Positions 35,778-48,300 of a stretch of 64,000 bases of DNA are shown here, piece after piece. The DNA lies in contig NC_049979.1 of NCBI RefSeq assembly GCF_000003815.2, positions 11,509,381-11,573,380 on the forward strand. Direction: 5' to 3'. This DNA is from Branchiostoma floridae (taxonomy: Eukaryota > Chordata > Leptocardii > Amphioxiformes > Branchiostomatidae). Within the stretch, counting starts at the first letter, position 1. The number at the start of each line of letters is the position of its first letter. Under the pieces are notes generated by a model that saw only the letters and a program-made list of their open reading frames with translations, was not told the DNA's origin and made no database searches. The position numbers and the translations under genes were made by a program.

Positions 35778-37716
35778 ATGGCGTGCCATTTCAGTGCAAA
35801 TCAGGTAGGCAGACTTGCCATTCTGTGCCGGCTGGCGGGAGCCCGTCATGGCCTCACAAGTCGGTAATGTCCGTATGTTGACACTTGGTGACTGATACAA
35901 TAGCGATGGCTTACCACAACAAACAGCGAAGGTTGTCTCAACAACAACCTGTCGAAAAAAGGCATTAGCTGTCATTACCAGAATTTCCGTGCTCTTGCCT
36001 TTTGCCCCAAACGGTAGGAAAATATGTTTGCTGAAAGTGTATTCTGGGGGGAGGGGCCCAAAGAAGGGGCAACATTGAAGCTTGTAACGTTAGTTGTAAC
36101 AATTGCGTTTGTTGCAAGATTTCCATTGTCACCATACATGTAACTACTTTGAGAAGGTGCATATATATACTGTGTAATGGGCGAAAGTATTCAAAGTTGT
36201 CGTCAAGAGTGCATATGGGAAAGCCTTAGCATCATGCATCCCAGCTTCTGTTAATGCAGTCACCAAGACATAAGGCCAGTAAAACTTCAGTCTTCCTTTG
36301 TTGTCAACGATTACAAGCGCTGCTACACTAGAAGTGTTACGATTTTGGAGTCATCAAATCCTGACAAACAAATCCAATGAGATCACATTATACGTGACAC
36401 AATTCTCTAACATTTGTGATGTTTAGGCCGACTTGCAGCATTAAACTACAACATCTAACATTACAGATGTCTGAGCGGCGAACAAACAAGTCCCTTGTTT
36501 GATGTCGTAACATCTACAAGATAATAGTTTGTTGCGAGCGTAACTTAATCCCTTTGTGATTTCTCGTTTGGTATTTACCATGTGAACGTTTGTTATCTAA
36601 CGTTAAGGCTGTTGAAATGTTCGTTTTTTTTTGTCTGAATTTTTCAGTACCAGAATGCCTTCGACCCAAAGCGTCTCCAGAACTGGAACGTGCCCAGCGG
36701 TTACAAGGAGGTAAGGTCCAGAGTCAAGTTCCCTTTTGATGTCAAGGGTTTAATGCTTCACCAGCTTTACACAATCCTGTGGCGAGCGTCTGTACAATTC
36801 ACGTCTGTCACAACAAACCTTTTTGTACCTTCCAGTTGATTATCAATGTCTTTCCTCTTCAACCAGTGTAGTGTAACGTTATGTATTACAAAAGAAACAC
36901 AACAATTTTTTTTCCTGGCAAATCGTAAACATACAACTAGTATTCCTTATTCACCATTAAATTTTGCCTAATGAAATGTCAGTATAGCTTATAAAGCTTG
37001 CAATATGTATTCACTAAAAGTTGATTCTGTGAAATCTAATGTTTTAAATGATATTTTTCTCTACATGTTTACATCATGTTGACTTAATTGTGTCCAACAC
37101 TTTCCAACCACAGAGGCCAACTAAACTGGAAGGATTCACCCAGATTGTAGCCAACAACCGCGGGCACCTCCTGCCCGGGGTCCCACGCTCTGCTACCTCG
37201 CCCTGGGGCACGTTCCTCGGCACCTGGGACATGCCCAAGTCCATCCCGCCCTGCCCACCAACCAGTCTCACCGCACGGTCAGCCAAGGCTGCGGACAAAA
37301 TCCTCGCGGCACAACAGAGGTCCAAACTCAACACTGCCAGCAATGGCTTCAACATTGCCAAGCTGCATGTAAGGACTCTAAAATACAGTCATCTGCCTGG
37401 TTTGAAACAGTATCAATTTGATTTTTAGTCACTTTCATACATTACCAATGTGCAAATGTATTTTCATGTATGCAAAGATGCATGCATCAGTAGAATGCCA
37501 GCTAGCAAGTTTCAGGACAGACTTTTTTTAATGACTCAGAGCTGTTGTTGTTTTACACAGAAATTGGAGTTGAGAGCAAGGTCTGCACCCCCTAAGCTGA
37601 AGTCCCCCGCCCCCCAGCGTCAGAAGTCTGCAACCCCCACCAAAGCACCCAGCCCCGCTGCCCCGGATAGGGTGCCGACACCAGCACTGGAGAGGGTCGT
37701 TGAGGTGGAATCTTAG
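35778..37716 (+). CDS. CFAP126: Flattop / CFAP126, ciliary microtubule-associated protein
   Basis: Four exons: 35778-35804, 36648-36710, 37114-37368, 37561-37716, giving 166 residues (human about 177). The tiny first exon encodes MACHFSANQ and was found by matching the conserved N-terminus (SANQY) and a phase-0 donor CAG|GTAGGC. Conserved blocks: FDPKRLQNW, EGFTQIVANNRGHLLPGVPRS, PWGTFLGTWDMP, IPP. The C-terminal exon is Lys/Pro/Ala-rich and of low complexity, as in other Flattops. In vertebrates Flattop sits on ciliary microtubules and helps basal-body docking and planar polarity of multiciliated cells. The gene is divergent from the mosaic membrane gene, 1.8 kb away. Confidence 0.93.
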
Positions 37717-37785
37717 AGCCTGACCAAAAATGTCACCTTCCTTCCATTTTCTTTTCTTTTTGTACATTTCATTTCTGCACTTGTA

Positions 37786-37791
37786 AATAAA
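37786..37791 (+). terminator. Poly(A) signal AATAAA of CFAP126
   Basis: AATAAA about 70 bases after the stop, preceded by a T-rich stretch. Confidence 0.75.
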
Positions 37792-37799
37792 GCAATGGT

Positions 37800-39691
37800 C
37801 CCAGCGATGTTGCTTTTTTGTGTGAGATTACACAATTTGCTAGTCATATGCAGTAAGAGAAGTAGCATCAGCAACTCAGCTTCTCAGGAGAGATTAGAAA
37901 TGTTTTAGGAAGAGCTCCTCTCTGGATAAATAGGAAAGTTATGGACTATAACTTGTCTGAGAAGTACATACTAGCTATGCATATATATTAGGTGTTAAAG
38001 CTTTCTCTGGTATTTGTAAAAGAATCCGATAGAAGTAACAAAATGCTATGGTGAACAGTGGAAGTCATGTTGTAGAGGCAATTACCCAGTCTTATTCTTT
38101 GTAGGCAGAGGACTGCATTTACCCCTGTATGCTGGATTTAATGTTTACACTTACAATAGAAGCTTGTATATCAGCACATTCCCAGGTTACATCTTGGAGA
38201 ATTAATGACACATGTGTACACTTGTCTGGGAGCTGTTGGTTCTATGAACACATTTCTCTGTTCCCCTCTGCACTGGAAACTATACTATGCATACATGTAT
38301 GTGTAGAAGTAAACGTGTATGTAACATAGCCATACCCATTATGATATCACTGTTGCCAGAACATGTTATGTGTGTCTACATATACATGTGGTAACTGGTA
38401 ACAAACAACACATTTGTATGGAGTCAATAGACAAACATCATATTAGTAAGTACTGTACAGACACATTTTAATATTTTGTCAAGTATAATCTTTCTCCTTC
38501 ACCAATCAATAGTAGTTGTACATATATGTTGTAATAACATTATATTCAAATCACATATAATAAAAGTTAGAAGCAAAATCAAAATTATTCACATCTCGTA
38601 ACAAACATCTCACGATTAAAGGCTTCCAACTGTAGCATGTCATATTACACATATTAAGTATATCGTATTAGATATATTTTTGTTGCTGAAAGCTGCTAGA
38701 GAGAGATTTAAATGACTGATTATTACTTACTTAACAGATTGATATTTAGCTTTGTAAACTGCTCAGCTGCTAGCCATGATTATTAACCTGTCTTTACTTT
38801 TTTTAGTCTTTCAATCATGTTTCACTCACTTATAGAGCTTGTGTAGAATAAAATGGTGCTAAACTATGTTGTCATATACACAGGTCTGACACAAAATAAT
38901 TCTAAAGACAGGCCCTGGTTGTCCATAAATTGAATGACATAAATAAAAGTGGTCTCCTTGTCTATGAATAAAATATTTTCTTTACCCGCATCTACATTTA
39001 TTAATTATTACTGTTGCATTGCAGAATGTTCACAACAGCAATATCTCAATATCTGAAATGCTTCTTAGTCTTTCCTATATTCTTGCAAGTGAACCAATTT
39101 ACCTATTCAAAAAGCACTACTGGCCTTAAGTAACCTAAACCTTGCTTTTCAAGAATATGCATCTGACCAACAAACTTTTCTTGTTGTAATATGCTTATAC
39201 ACATTTATAATATCATGGACACATGCTTTTCTTACCCGCTATAGCACAGACCTGGACCTAAAATCAAAGAGACATAAAATTGGTTACAACACTGTATAAA
39301 GAGTCAGTACTCGAACATGTTGTCGGGCTTTCTTTTTATACACTGCCTAACAAAGAAAATCTGATAAGTAAGCCCAATACAGTGAGTAAAAAGACATCCA
39401 AATCATGCCGGATTCTAACCTCTGTTTGGAGAGTAAGTGTGTGAATTGGAGTATGAATTCAACTGAACACAATCCAAGCCTGAATGGAACACTTTAAGAA
39501 CAATGCAGTACCGAATTATCAAACTTATATGCTCTTTTTGAGTCTGTCATTCTCGACACACAATAGTAGAACACTGCCTCCATTTCCCTTTGTATCATTT
39601 TGTATTCTATGTATTTTGAAAAGCTTGTTATCTATGTTTTAATGAATATTGAATATGACAATTTTGAATACCACAGTATGTGATGTGACTG
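37800..39691. other. Intergenic AT-rich stretch
   Basis: No confident exon. On the minus strand 39257-39236 is a 22-nt segment between a good acceptor (TTGATTTTAG) and donor (GTAAGA). It could be a microexon of the SAM gene (see findings). Confidence 0.4.
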
Positions 39692-42600
39692 TCAGAACAA
39701 CTCGGGGGCCCAACCCCTGCTAATCAGTACAAATTCTGCTCTGAATAAAACCATTATTATTAACAATATTGCCATGAATGAGATGGAGAGTATTTTGTGC
39801 AGTAACCCACCTTTCTCCAGTGCCCTGAGCTCCATGCCCTCATGCCTGAGCTTGAGTCTGTACAGATGTCCCATCAGGTCTGCTCTGTGCTGCTCGTCTG
39901 TGATCCCCATCCTCTCTAACTTCTCATCAGTCAGCCGCATCAAGGACTGGCCTGAGTACAGGGAAAATTAATATAGTAAGTCCAAAACAGCCTCTACCTG
40001 ACCTTCCTGTAAGGACTTCTGGCTGGAATTCTGATAAAATGGTCAACGATTACCCAAGAGAATGACCCTATGGCAAGGGTAACTTTTGCGGGAAAATGAA
40101 ACCCTCCAGTGGCCAAACTCCTCTGAATAGATGCAATGGCCACACAATAACATTGCATGGATGAACCATGATAATATCAGGTTGTATTAGTTTTGGTCTT
40201 AATCATACATAAGAAAGAATACAGTACCTGTAATTTCATGGAAGGTAAAAGCCTCTGCGTACTTCCTGTAGTAGTCTGCACAATGCTTCTTGAACCATCT
40301 CATCACTTCCTCATGAGACCAAATGTATGCTAAACCAGGAAAGACAAACATACTTTATTAGCAATCCTTACACTGCTTACCACCAACTGTCTTTCTCAAA
40401 ATCTTACCTTGTGACAATAGCTCATAGAGGAAAGACCTCTTCATAAATAATGCCGTCCACAGGCTTTCCTCGCCTTTCTCTTTGGCTCAACAGCAGTGCA
40501 GCTACTCTCTCAGTTTTGAAAGTGGCACAAACACACATAATATGTATTATGTAAACGCCCATTCCTCGTTAACTGGGAAAATTGGAGGTAGAAAATTGTA
40601 AAAAATAAAGTTGTCCAAAACGCTTACCTGCTGGTATGAACTTGTTACCACTTATATCGACCATCTTTTGCTATTTTTGTCTGGTGCTAACACGCTTAAT
40701 TTTGGAGATACTTGATTTTTAGTAGGCCATGTCATTTTTCCTACAATTTCGTAATAAAGAGCATATTACTACACAGAGAAATGTTCCAGCAAGTAATAGT
40801 GGATTAACAACAGCCAAATTAGCGCATTTTCCAACCCAAAACCTTCAAATTACACACCAATGAGAAATATTTAACCGCCGTGTCATTTGTTTCGGAATAA
40901 TCATCAAAATTACTAGCTATTAAGTTTGCTACATTTGTATAAAAGTAAATAAATGATATGTTATTTTTCTGATATGAAGACAAACCGTTTAATACTCCTT
41001 AATTTTCACCCTGTAGGATGGGATAAGAGAAATAGAATATATTTATGAAAATGGTTGGAAGCAGGCGACGTCTATTCTACAGGTAAATGCCAATGAACTG
41101 TGGTAACGTAAATTACAGAATCTCTAACATTTGGAGGAAAGCCGAATAGTGTACATACTGGCTCTATTTGAACTGATCAGGTCATGTTCGTCTATAATGC
41201 TGGACCTCTTATCTTCATGTTGCTAACTCAGAGTAGCAAAAAAGTGTATCTTTGTTATCCGGAATACCCGTATAATCTTGCTCGTCCTGTACCCACCCGG
41301 ACTCTGCGGAAAGACACCCAAGATATGCAAGGTCTCTATCTTGGCGGGGTCTATTTAAATACATGCTAAGTAACAAAGGATTCACGCAATCACACGCTCT
41401 ATGTCAGAACCGCTTCGTCCTCGCGTCCTTTAATCAAGTCTTTGGGAATAGCAGGACATGATGCGATGGCAACATGCACCAGATGGACTGGGCCTTTCTA
41501 GCACAAGCTTTCGATATTGGAAAGACAACAAACTAAACACCAGTTATCGCACTTCTTATAAAACATTTTTTAATGTCAGGACAATCTTTGTTCGTGGAAC
41601 AAACACAATGTCACATCAATATAGAATGAATGTGCTACCTAACAAAATGTCCATCCATACACCTTATATCGTGTGGTTCAATAATACCGGGAGAAAAAAT
41701 TGTGTAATATGTGTATAACAAGGCTTTTGTAGATGAGCAAGGCTATAAACAACAGTGAATTTTCCAAAAGAGAGCTGCATGTGTAAAGGCACTGGTCTGT
41801 TCTAAAGTTATCCTGGCAGCCTGTCCCTTTATACTAATGCCACGATTACATGACAAGCCTGACGTTATATAGATCTTGACTTTATAGAGTGGGATTGGTT
41901 TCACAAATAGCTTTCTGCCTTGAACCATGTGTCTGTCCATGTAAAACAATTCTGTGCATCAATTCTGTGCTGTCACGACTGGTTGAAAGAGTAGTTTGCT
42001 TCTAATTAACAAGATTTCCAACCTTAACAAGCAAAGGTGAAAACTTCGGAACATCTAATGATAGTGAAGTCTTAACTTGAGCTATTAACTTCTGCAGCCC
42101 ATATGCTTTTGATCATGGAGCTTATAACTCAATGACAAGTCCTCAATGTAGATAACGTGGCGCTAGCGTAAATAGTGTCGCTGATTTACCGCCGTCTGTA
42201 CGTAAAGGGGTCCACTGTGTAAAACGAGAAATATTTCTGTGACACGAATCTTGACTACATTGACCTTATTTATTTTATTTATTTTATTTATTTGCCAATG
42301 ATACAACTCATTACACGGATCTACCTAGGCAGCTTTGGGCTGGTAGCGGCAGATCCACAGAGATACAGACGAACATACATCATCGGTCGACGTGATCGCA
42401 CATGTTCGCACATGTTTATACACGACGGGGTTATACCGCCCCTTACGGGGTGACATACCCTTTCATATGCGCCAGGTCTCCCGTCCGGGTGAATGATGTA
42501 AATCTCCGTGAGCCGAAGCTAGGTACTCATTTTCACCTGAGTATAGTGAGGAAAGCCGTGTAAAGTGCCTTTCCCAAGGGCACAAGATCGGTAACACGGC

Positions 42601-44712
42601 AGGCGGATTCGAACCCGCAACCTCTCGGTCACGGGGCGAACACGGTCCCACTGCGCTACGCGGTCCCACGGACCGCAGACCTTCATAATTAGCTGATCAT
42701 AATCTCTGTTGCTATTTAAGACAAACATGCTTGAAACGTGCCTTACTAAGTTACTTCATCAGTCAGTGTTGAGCATGAATTTCTGTCATTCCAGTCGTGT
42801 GATCTTCAAAAAGCGCGCAAAATGACGACAAACTTGGACGAGTCTCCTTTGACAACAGGGGTTTATTTTGGTTCAGTCCAACCCAATATACATTCATTCA
42901 ACTTGGTACTATACATTCCGTGTAATGTTGATTATTGAAGCATCAGATATCAATATAAACACCCGCATCTTTCCAAGTTGGTGCATGTCAGGTTTATCAT
43001 TTGAACATCGTTCCTATGAGAAATGAAAAGTCCCAGCATCGTAAAATTCACTGAAACAGGAACATATAAACAGACTGCATTGTGACTCTATGGCAAGCCA
43101 AGCCCACCTACAGTAACATTACAGCAGATAATACGTCTTTGGTTGATGTGCTCTTGCTGAACATCCGATGACATGTTGAAGAAAAAAAAATGGTAACGTA
43201 AATTATATGGTAACGTAAATTATATTTATGCTTTTATTGATAAATAAAATTTTAACAAACAGCTCTGGAAAGATTAACGCTGCAGGCAATTACTTATCTG
43301 GGAGCATTCTTTCCTATGAGTACAAAAGTAACGATCTTTCTATGATTCTAAGGGACTTATTATGGTAACGTAAATTATATCAAAAAAGTGACAAACGGCC
43401 TGAGATTGGCGGTTATAGTCATGTTTCCAACATTCGTGTTTTATGTGTTCTATCATTTGTTTGTTACGCAACACCACTGTTTAGCAGATAAAACAGTGAA
43501 AAAATTATCGGAAAATGTCTTTTCGTAAGCGAATTACACCCAACAGAAGTTCGGTAACGTAAATTATACAAAAGTTGGCGACAAGAATAAAACGGCATCT
43601 GACGTAAAAAGGTCGTCTGCTGGACAAGTTCATCAACACGTGACAAGCCGGCCTAAGTGGTTGATGTAAATTATGACTGAAAATTTAAAGAACTAACGTC
43701 TTTTCATTATCAGAATGCCACGATATTCACCTTTATAGCATTTCCGACACGTGTTTTTAGCGTGTTTCTAAGCAAAACCTTACCCGGGACGACCAAAAGG
43801 CAACTAACAATGGTGGGAAATTATTGCTTAGCATATTACTATCATGTACTTGTAACGGAAAAGGGCAAAATACGTAGTCATTGTGTCTTTAAAGAAATCT
43901 GTGGCCCGCTGCTTATGTGCGACAGCAATTTGCCCCTTTAACGAGGAATGGGCGTAAAACAGAGGCTCTTGGTTACTCTCCAATCAGAGCTTGACAGGGA
44001 AAATCGCGACCCTTTTCTTATCATCATTCTTTTCTTATGTGCCATTTTTTTCTGTCGGCTAGCCCTACCAGAAGCAGAGGTTGTTGGTTTAGCGGACAGA
44101 AAAAGACGGCATATAAGAAAAAGACTCACAATTTCCCCCATCAACCTCTGCTTGGGGAGTAACCAAGACCCTCTGTTTGGATATTACTAGTATGTGTGTT
44201 TGTGCATGTGTGTGCAATGTGCACGTGTGTGTGTGGACAGTAGGTCTTGGTCATTTTACGTCTGGTCTCGGAAGAGGTATGACTCCAACAGTGCTGTAAT
44301 TAAATACACTGCAATAGTATGGCTATATAGTATACTACTATTACTACTTCTACTAGAAAGAAGTTTGGAAAGCCTCAAAAACATGTGTAAACCAAACAAC
44401 TGGTTGGAGATCACATCTACCGAAAGTTTCAAACAGAGAAAAATAGACTGATTAAATCATGCCCATCCAACATCTAGCAGGGAGGGGCCAGTACAACGTT
44501 ATTATGTATCCATGAACAGCAGAGTTTCTGTTACACAGGCCAAGGAGGTTATGGGGAGGTTATATTCCCTGTAGCATCCTTGCACATATTAAGAGAAAGC
44601 CACAAACAGACCCACCTGGTTTAGTCTGTTTATGTTTCTGTCTGCTGGCACCACTGCTGCTGGCCTGATCACTCTGCCTTCTGCTCAGGGGCACCTTCAC
44701 ATCAGTGTCCAT
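39692..44712 (-). CDS. SAM-domain protein, aveugle / SAMD10-SAMD12-like, two first exons
   Basis: Shared exons 40329-40228 and 39951-39692 encode a SAM domain (AYIWSHEEVMRWFKKHC, FHEITGQSLMRL, LERMGITDEQHRADLM), closest to Drosophila aveugle and vertebrate SAMD10/12. Aveugle bridges KSR and CNK in Ras-Raf signalling. Two first coding exons fit the same phase. The distal one is 44712-44616, MDTDVKVPLSRRQSDQASSS..., joined as KP-AYIW like the vertebrate KPVYLW (152 residues). The proximal one is 40664-40628, MVDISGNKFIPA (132 residues). A non-coding exon ends with a donor near 45188. Read straight through, the last exon ends in a hydrophobic tail (ISFMAILLIIMVLF). A donor AAAG|GTGGGT at 39811 falls where, from memory, vertebrate SAMD12 also has an exon boundary, so the tail may be intron. 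Orthology to SAMD10 versus SAMD12 is not decided. Confidence 0.82.
41000..42240. other. First intron of the SAM gene, left part
   Basis: About 4 kb separates the two alternative first exons. No exon seen in this part. One copy of the 15-mer motif (14 of 15 bases) lies at 41102-41116. Confidence 0.45.
42259..42682 (-). mobile_element. tRNA-derived SINE
   Basis: On the minus strand the head carries perfect RNA polymerase III boxes: A box TAGCGCAGTGG (42658-42648) and B box GGTTCGAATCC (42615-42605). An unrelated body of about 300 bp follows, with an AAATA-repeat tail at the other end (plus-strand TTTATTTATTTTATTTATT near 42265-42293). Intact boxes suggest a fairly young copy. Confidence 0.88.
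43192..43567. promoter_or_regulatory. Cluster of four identical 15-mers GGTAACGTAAATTAT
   Basis: Exact copies at 43192-43206, 43209-43223, 43364-43378 and 43553-43567, all on the plus strand, with a weaker relative near 43662 and one at 41102. Spacing is irregular, so this is not a simple microsatellite. It lies in the SAM gene intron, about 1.7 kb from the DNAJC17/SAM promoter. Confidence 0.5.
43957..44181. mobile_element. Fold-back (MITE-like) element
   Basis: Arms of about 100 bp: the left starts AACAGAGGCTCTTGGTTACTC, and the complement of the right end reads AACAGAGGGTCTTGGTTACTC. Arms stay similar through TTTTTCTTAT..GCC..TTTTTCTGTC. No coding capacity. Confidence 0.75.
44191..44235. 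repeat. GT-rich microsatellite
   Basis: Imperfect GT run directly after the fold-back element. Confidence 0.7.
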
Positions 44713-45187
44713 CTTCCTACTGTTCACACGCAAACAACCTGCAACAAACTTGGTGTTAGAAAAGACTTGGACAGTCACCAAACATACCAGGTACTTTTTC
44801 ATTCCCTAGCAGTAGTAAGGTTTCAGGTTTGAAATTGGTGTTGAGTCCCAAACCAAGCTCCTTGCCCAAACAAAGGCACAAAAATTAATAGGCTTTTCTC
44901 TAATACTAAATGATTTCTACTACTTCATTTATAACTATTAGTTCCATGAGGTTTTATCAACCCCCCAATGAAACTACCAGCTTTTCATGCACATTTATTT
45001 GTTTTTTATCCCCCCCCCCCCCTCCCTCAAGCCCAAAATATATCAAGCAACTAGTCTGCTTCTTCAAGGAATACAAAAGACAGAAAATGGATATCGAATC
45101 GTCTTCGAGTGCATTAATTCCTATAGTGCCTCATTAATTGTATAGAAAACCTTAAAAATTAGTTACAAAAGGAGAAACGCCACAGAC

Positions 45188-45317
45188 CTGTTTTTGAGTT
45201 TCTGTTGTGTTCTCTACCACTAGAACCACCAGTCTGAGACTCTGACGTTTTTAGAGCTCTGCTGCCCCCCATCGACGAGTGGAATATCCCATCGCAAAGC
45301 ATAGCGGGAAGTACAAA
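45188..45317. promoter_or_regulatory. Bidirectional promoter between the SAM gene and DNAJC17
   Basis: The minus-strand non-coding exon of the SAM gene ends with a donor at 45188 (CAG|GTCTGT), and DNAJC17 starts at 45318. Between them the minus strand has TTCCCGCTATGCTTTGCG (45310-45293), a near match to the ZNF143/Staf site. The DNAJC17 start codon sits in AAAATGGCGGAC, a YY1-like site. No TATA box, as usual for housekeeping promoters. Confidence 0.6.
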
Positions 45318-48300
45318 ATGGCGGACATTGCGAAACTGGATCTGTACGGCTTGCTAGAAATCGACCCCAGTGCCGACGAGAAGACGGTAGGACGGTAGTA
45401 GCGACTGTTTCTGATAGAATACCTCACTCTCGACTACCATGCAAAATTTCGTTGTATTCACTTGCGCTGTTCCGTAAATAACTGTTATGGTATCGAGTGA
45501 GTAGCTAGCTAGCCAGGCAGCTAGGGCATACCATTACATAGTGATCCTGACGTTTCCACAACGTTTTTACAACGGAACCAGTCTGGAAACTTTACAAGTT
45601 TACGCTACAAGTTTAGATACAAGGTCGACACCATGAGGAGGGCGTACAGAAACGATAGCTCTACTGCGTTTTTAAGTAATTATTAGGACACTATTCTGTA
45701 TTCATGACTAACTTGCTTTATGCTGTAAATCTCACAGATCAAGAAGGCCTACAGAAAGAAAGCACTAACATGCCATCCAGACAAGAACCCAGACAACCCC
45801 AAAGCAGGTAATGCAGGCCTAGACTTCTGTCTTTTCATTTTATATTTGGGTCAAGTACGTGGTCAAATTTTACCTTCGTTGTATGTCAATAAAAGCAAGA
45901 ATGCTGAGAAGATGCAAAAATCCACAGCGCATCCATAATTGGAAATATGCAGCTCGATTTATGTTGAATCTTATTTTGTGTCTTCTTAATTCTGTTTCAG
46001 CGGATCTATTCCACCAGCTGTCAAAGGCACTTGAAGTCCTCACAGATGTCGCTGCTAAGGTAGGTTCTTCCTTGTCCAAGTATCCTCCCCATTTCATCTT
46101 TTACTGTGAAATTTGTTTTTGACTAATGCCAAGTAATGGATGATACTAAGTAAGTTTGTATATTGTGTTTCTAAATATAATTTCATTGATTCTGATTTGA
46201 ATGACAATGACAATGACGACAACTGTTCCCTCCTGTCTACTTGTCAGCCTTCAAAACAAATGTCCACCTATATCTCCGTGCACAGCTATTTCCAACTCAT
46301 TTGACCTTGCTTTGAACAATCTCGTTAAAAAAATCAATTTCTTTTAAAACTTTACAGGCAGCCTATGACAAAGTCTTAAGAGCCAGGAAACAGACTGAAA
46401 TCAGGAACAGACATCTTGACAGTAAGCGAAAGAAATTCAAGGATGGTAAGTCTTATTCACAATAAAGTATGTGCTTAGTCAATTGAAGTTGAATTGTTTT
46501 CATTTGCAGCGCCAACCAGAATAGTGACCACTCCAGCCAAACATTTACTGTTATGGTCTGCATTGCCTTTATTCCATGTTGTGTATTTCTTTAGACTTGG
46601 AGGCAAGGGAACAGGCAGCTGCTGCCGAGAGAACTGCAGATATCACAGCTGCGCGTGACCTGGAAGCAGAGGTGAGTTCATGCCTTCATGCTCGTACAGT
46701 TTGTCTGTGTAGAATGTACGTTCTTTTTAAGGCAACGGCTAAGGTGCTAGTAGTTCATCCAATGTGTCCTAGCCACTACTTGGTCTTTGAAGTATAAAAC
46801 AAATTGACAGTGCTTTAAATGTTTGTACACACTGTACCTTGTAATCTGAAAAAACAGTGACACTAAATGTTTTACAAAAATAGACATTGAACCCTGACTC
46901 TGCCTTACAGATTAAAAGATTACGAGAAGAAGGATCGAGACAGCTGGAGCAGGAAAGGGAGCTTCTCAGGCAACAGCTGGCAAGGGAGAAGGAAGCTAAA
47001 GGTACTGCAGAGGCTTCTATCTGTCAAAGCAACGTCAAATAGTGTTGGCTTCTAGAAATTTCTGAGTCAATGCATTTGTGTTGAGGACCCACATTTTTCT
47101 ACTTGTTCAGTTCTCAAATTTGTATTTGTTATAACTGCTTTTCTTTTCAGTGTATTCAGCACAGTCAACTGAAGTAGAAACACCAAAACTAAAGGTACAG
47201 GTTTCTTTTACACATCTACACGTTGTAATGAAATTATAATGGATTTGATAGAATGCATTTTTTTCATGTTATCAGGTGTATCTTGTTTTCCATCGCTCAA
47301 CTTTGCAGAACTTGTTTGCGAGTTTAAGTACTCACTTTGCACATTGTTTCATGGTTTGACATTTATTGTCGTTCAGGTGAAGTGGAAGAGTAAGAAGGGA
47401 GATGAGACCAATGGAGGATACTCGTACGACTTCCTCATGAGCTGCTTTAGAAAGGCAAGGTTTCAATATTGTACACACCTATCATACATGGTAAAGAGTA
47501 AAAAATGGTTCGCTACTAAATAGATGCACCAAATATTAATGTAAAGCACTGAGACTCAGATCTTACCTTTACTTGGAGACTATAAAACAAGTTGCCTTCT
47601 GATGGTTTCAACTTTTGTTGGAGCATGTGCACAACATCAAATACAGGTATGTTCATGGTCGTTGATAATCTGTATGTTGTGTATGTTGTTGATGCAGTAT
47701 GGGGACATTTTGAATCTGCTGGTGTCAAGAAAGAAAAACGGCAGTGCAGTGGTGGAGTTTTCCCAGCAGCAGGCTGCAGTAAGTGATTTATCAGCTCTCC
47801 GTCACTTGGAGGTGAAATGCAAGTCTTTTGAAACAATATTCTGCGCATAAGGTCAGACCAAAGAGCTTTCATGAAGAAAATATCTTGTCTGTCGGAAGTA
47901 AGAAACAGAAACTAAAAGCATTAGAAAGAAAACGTTTCACATCTCTCCAATTGTCAGGGTTGCCCTCCTTATTAATTGGCATTCTAGAAGTCTAATGTAT
48001 CAGTTTTAGTTAAAAGGCTGTCTTTGAATGAAATTCTTAAATGTTTTCCAGGTGATGGCAGTGCAGTATGAGGTCGGAAATCCAGGCAACCCTCTGCAGC
48101 TGTCCTGGTTGTCTGGGAAACCAGAGGAGGGCCAACACCCGGCAACACCTGATGCAGCTGCAGCACCTACACCTGTCATAGCCAGCAGGTGGGAGACACA
48201 GGTGAGCTATTAGACTCTGGTGACTTTCTGTTGACTTCTGTTCTTTGCAAAAAGTGGACCACAACTGACAACTTTCTATCCTGAAATAAAGCCTGATTTA

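Noticed and set aside
42605-42658. Functional tRNA gene on the minus strand
   Set aside because: A and B boxes are perfect, but no acceptor stem closes around them and the sequence runs into a SINE body with an AAATA tail.
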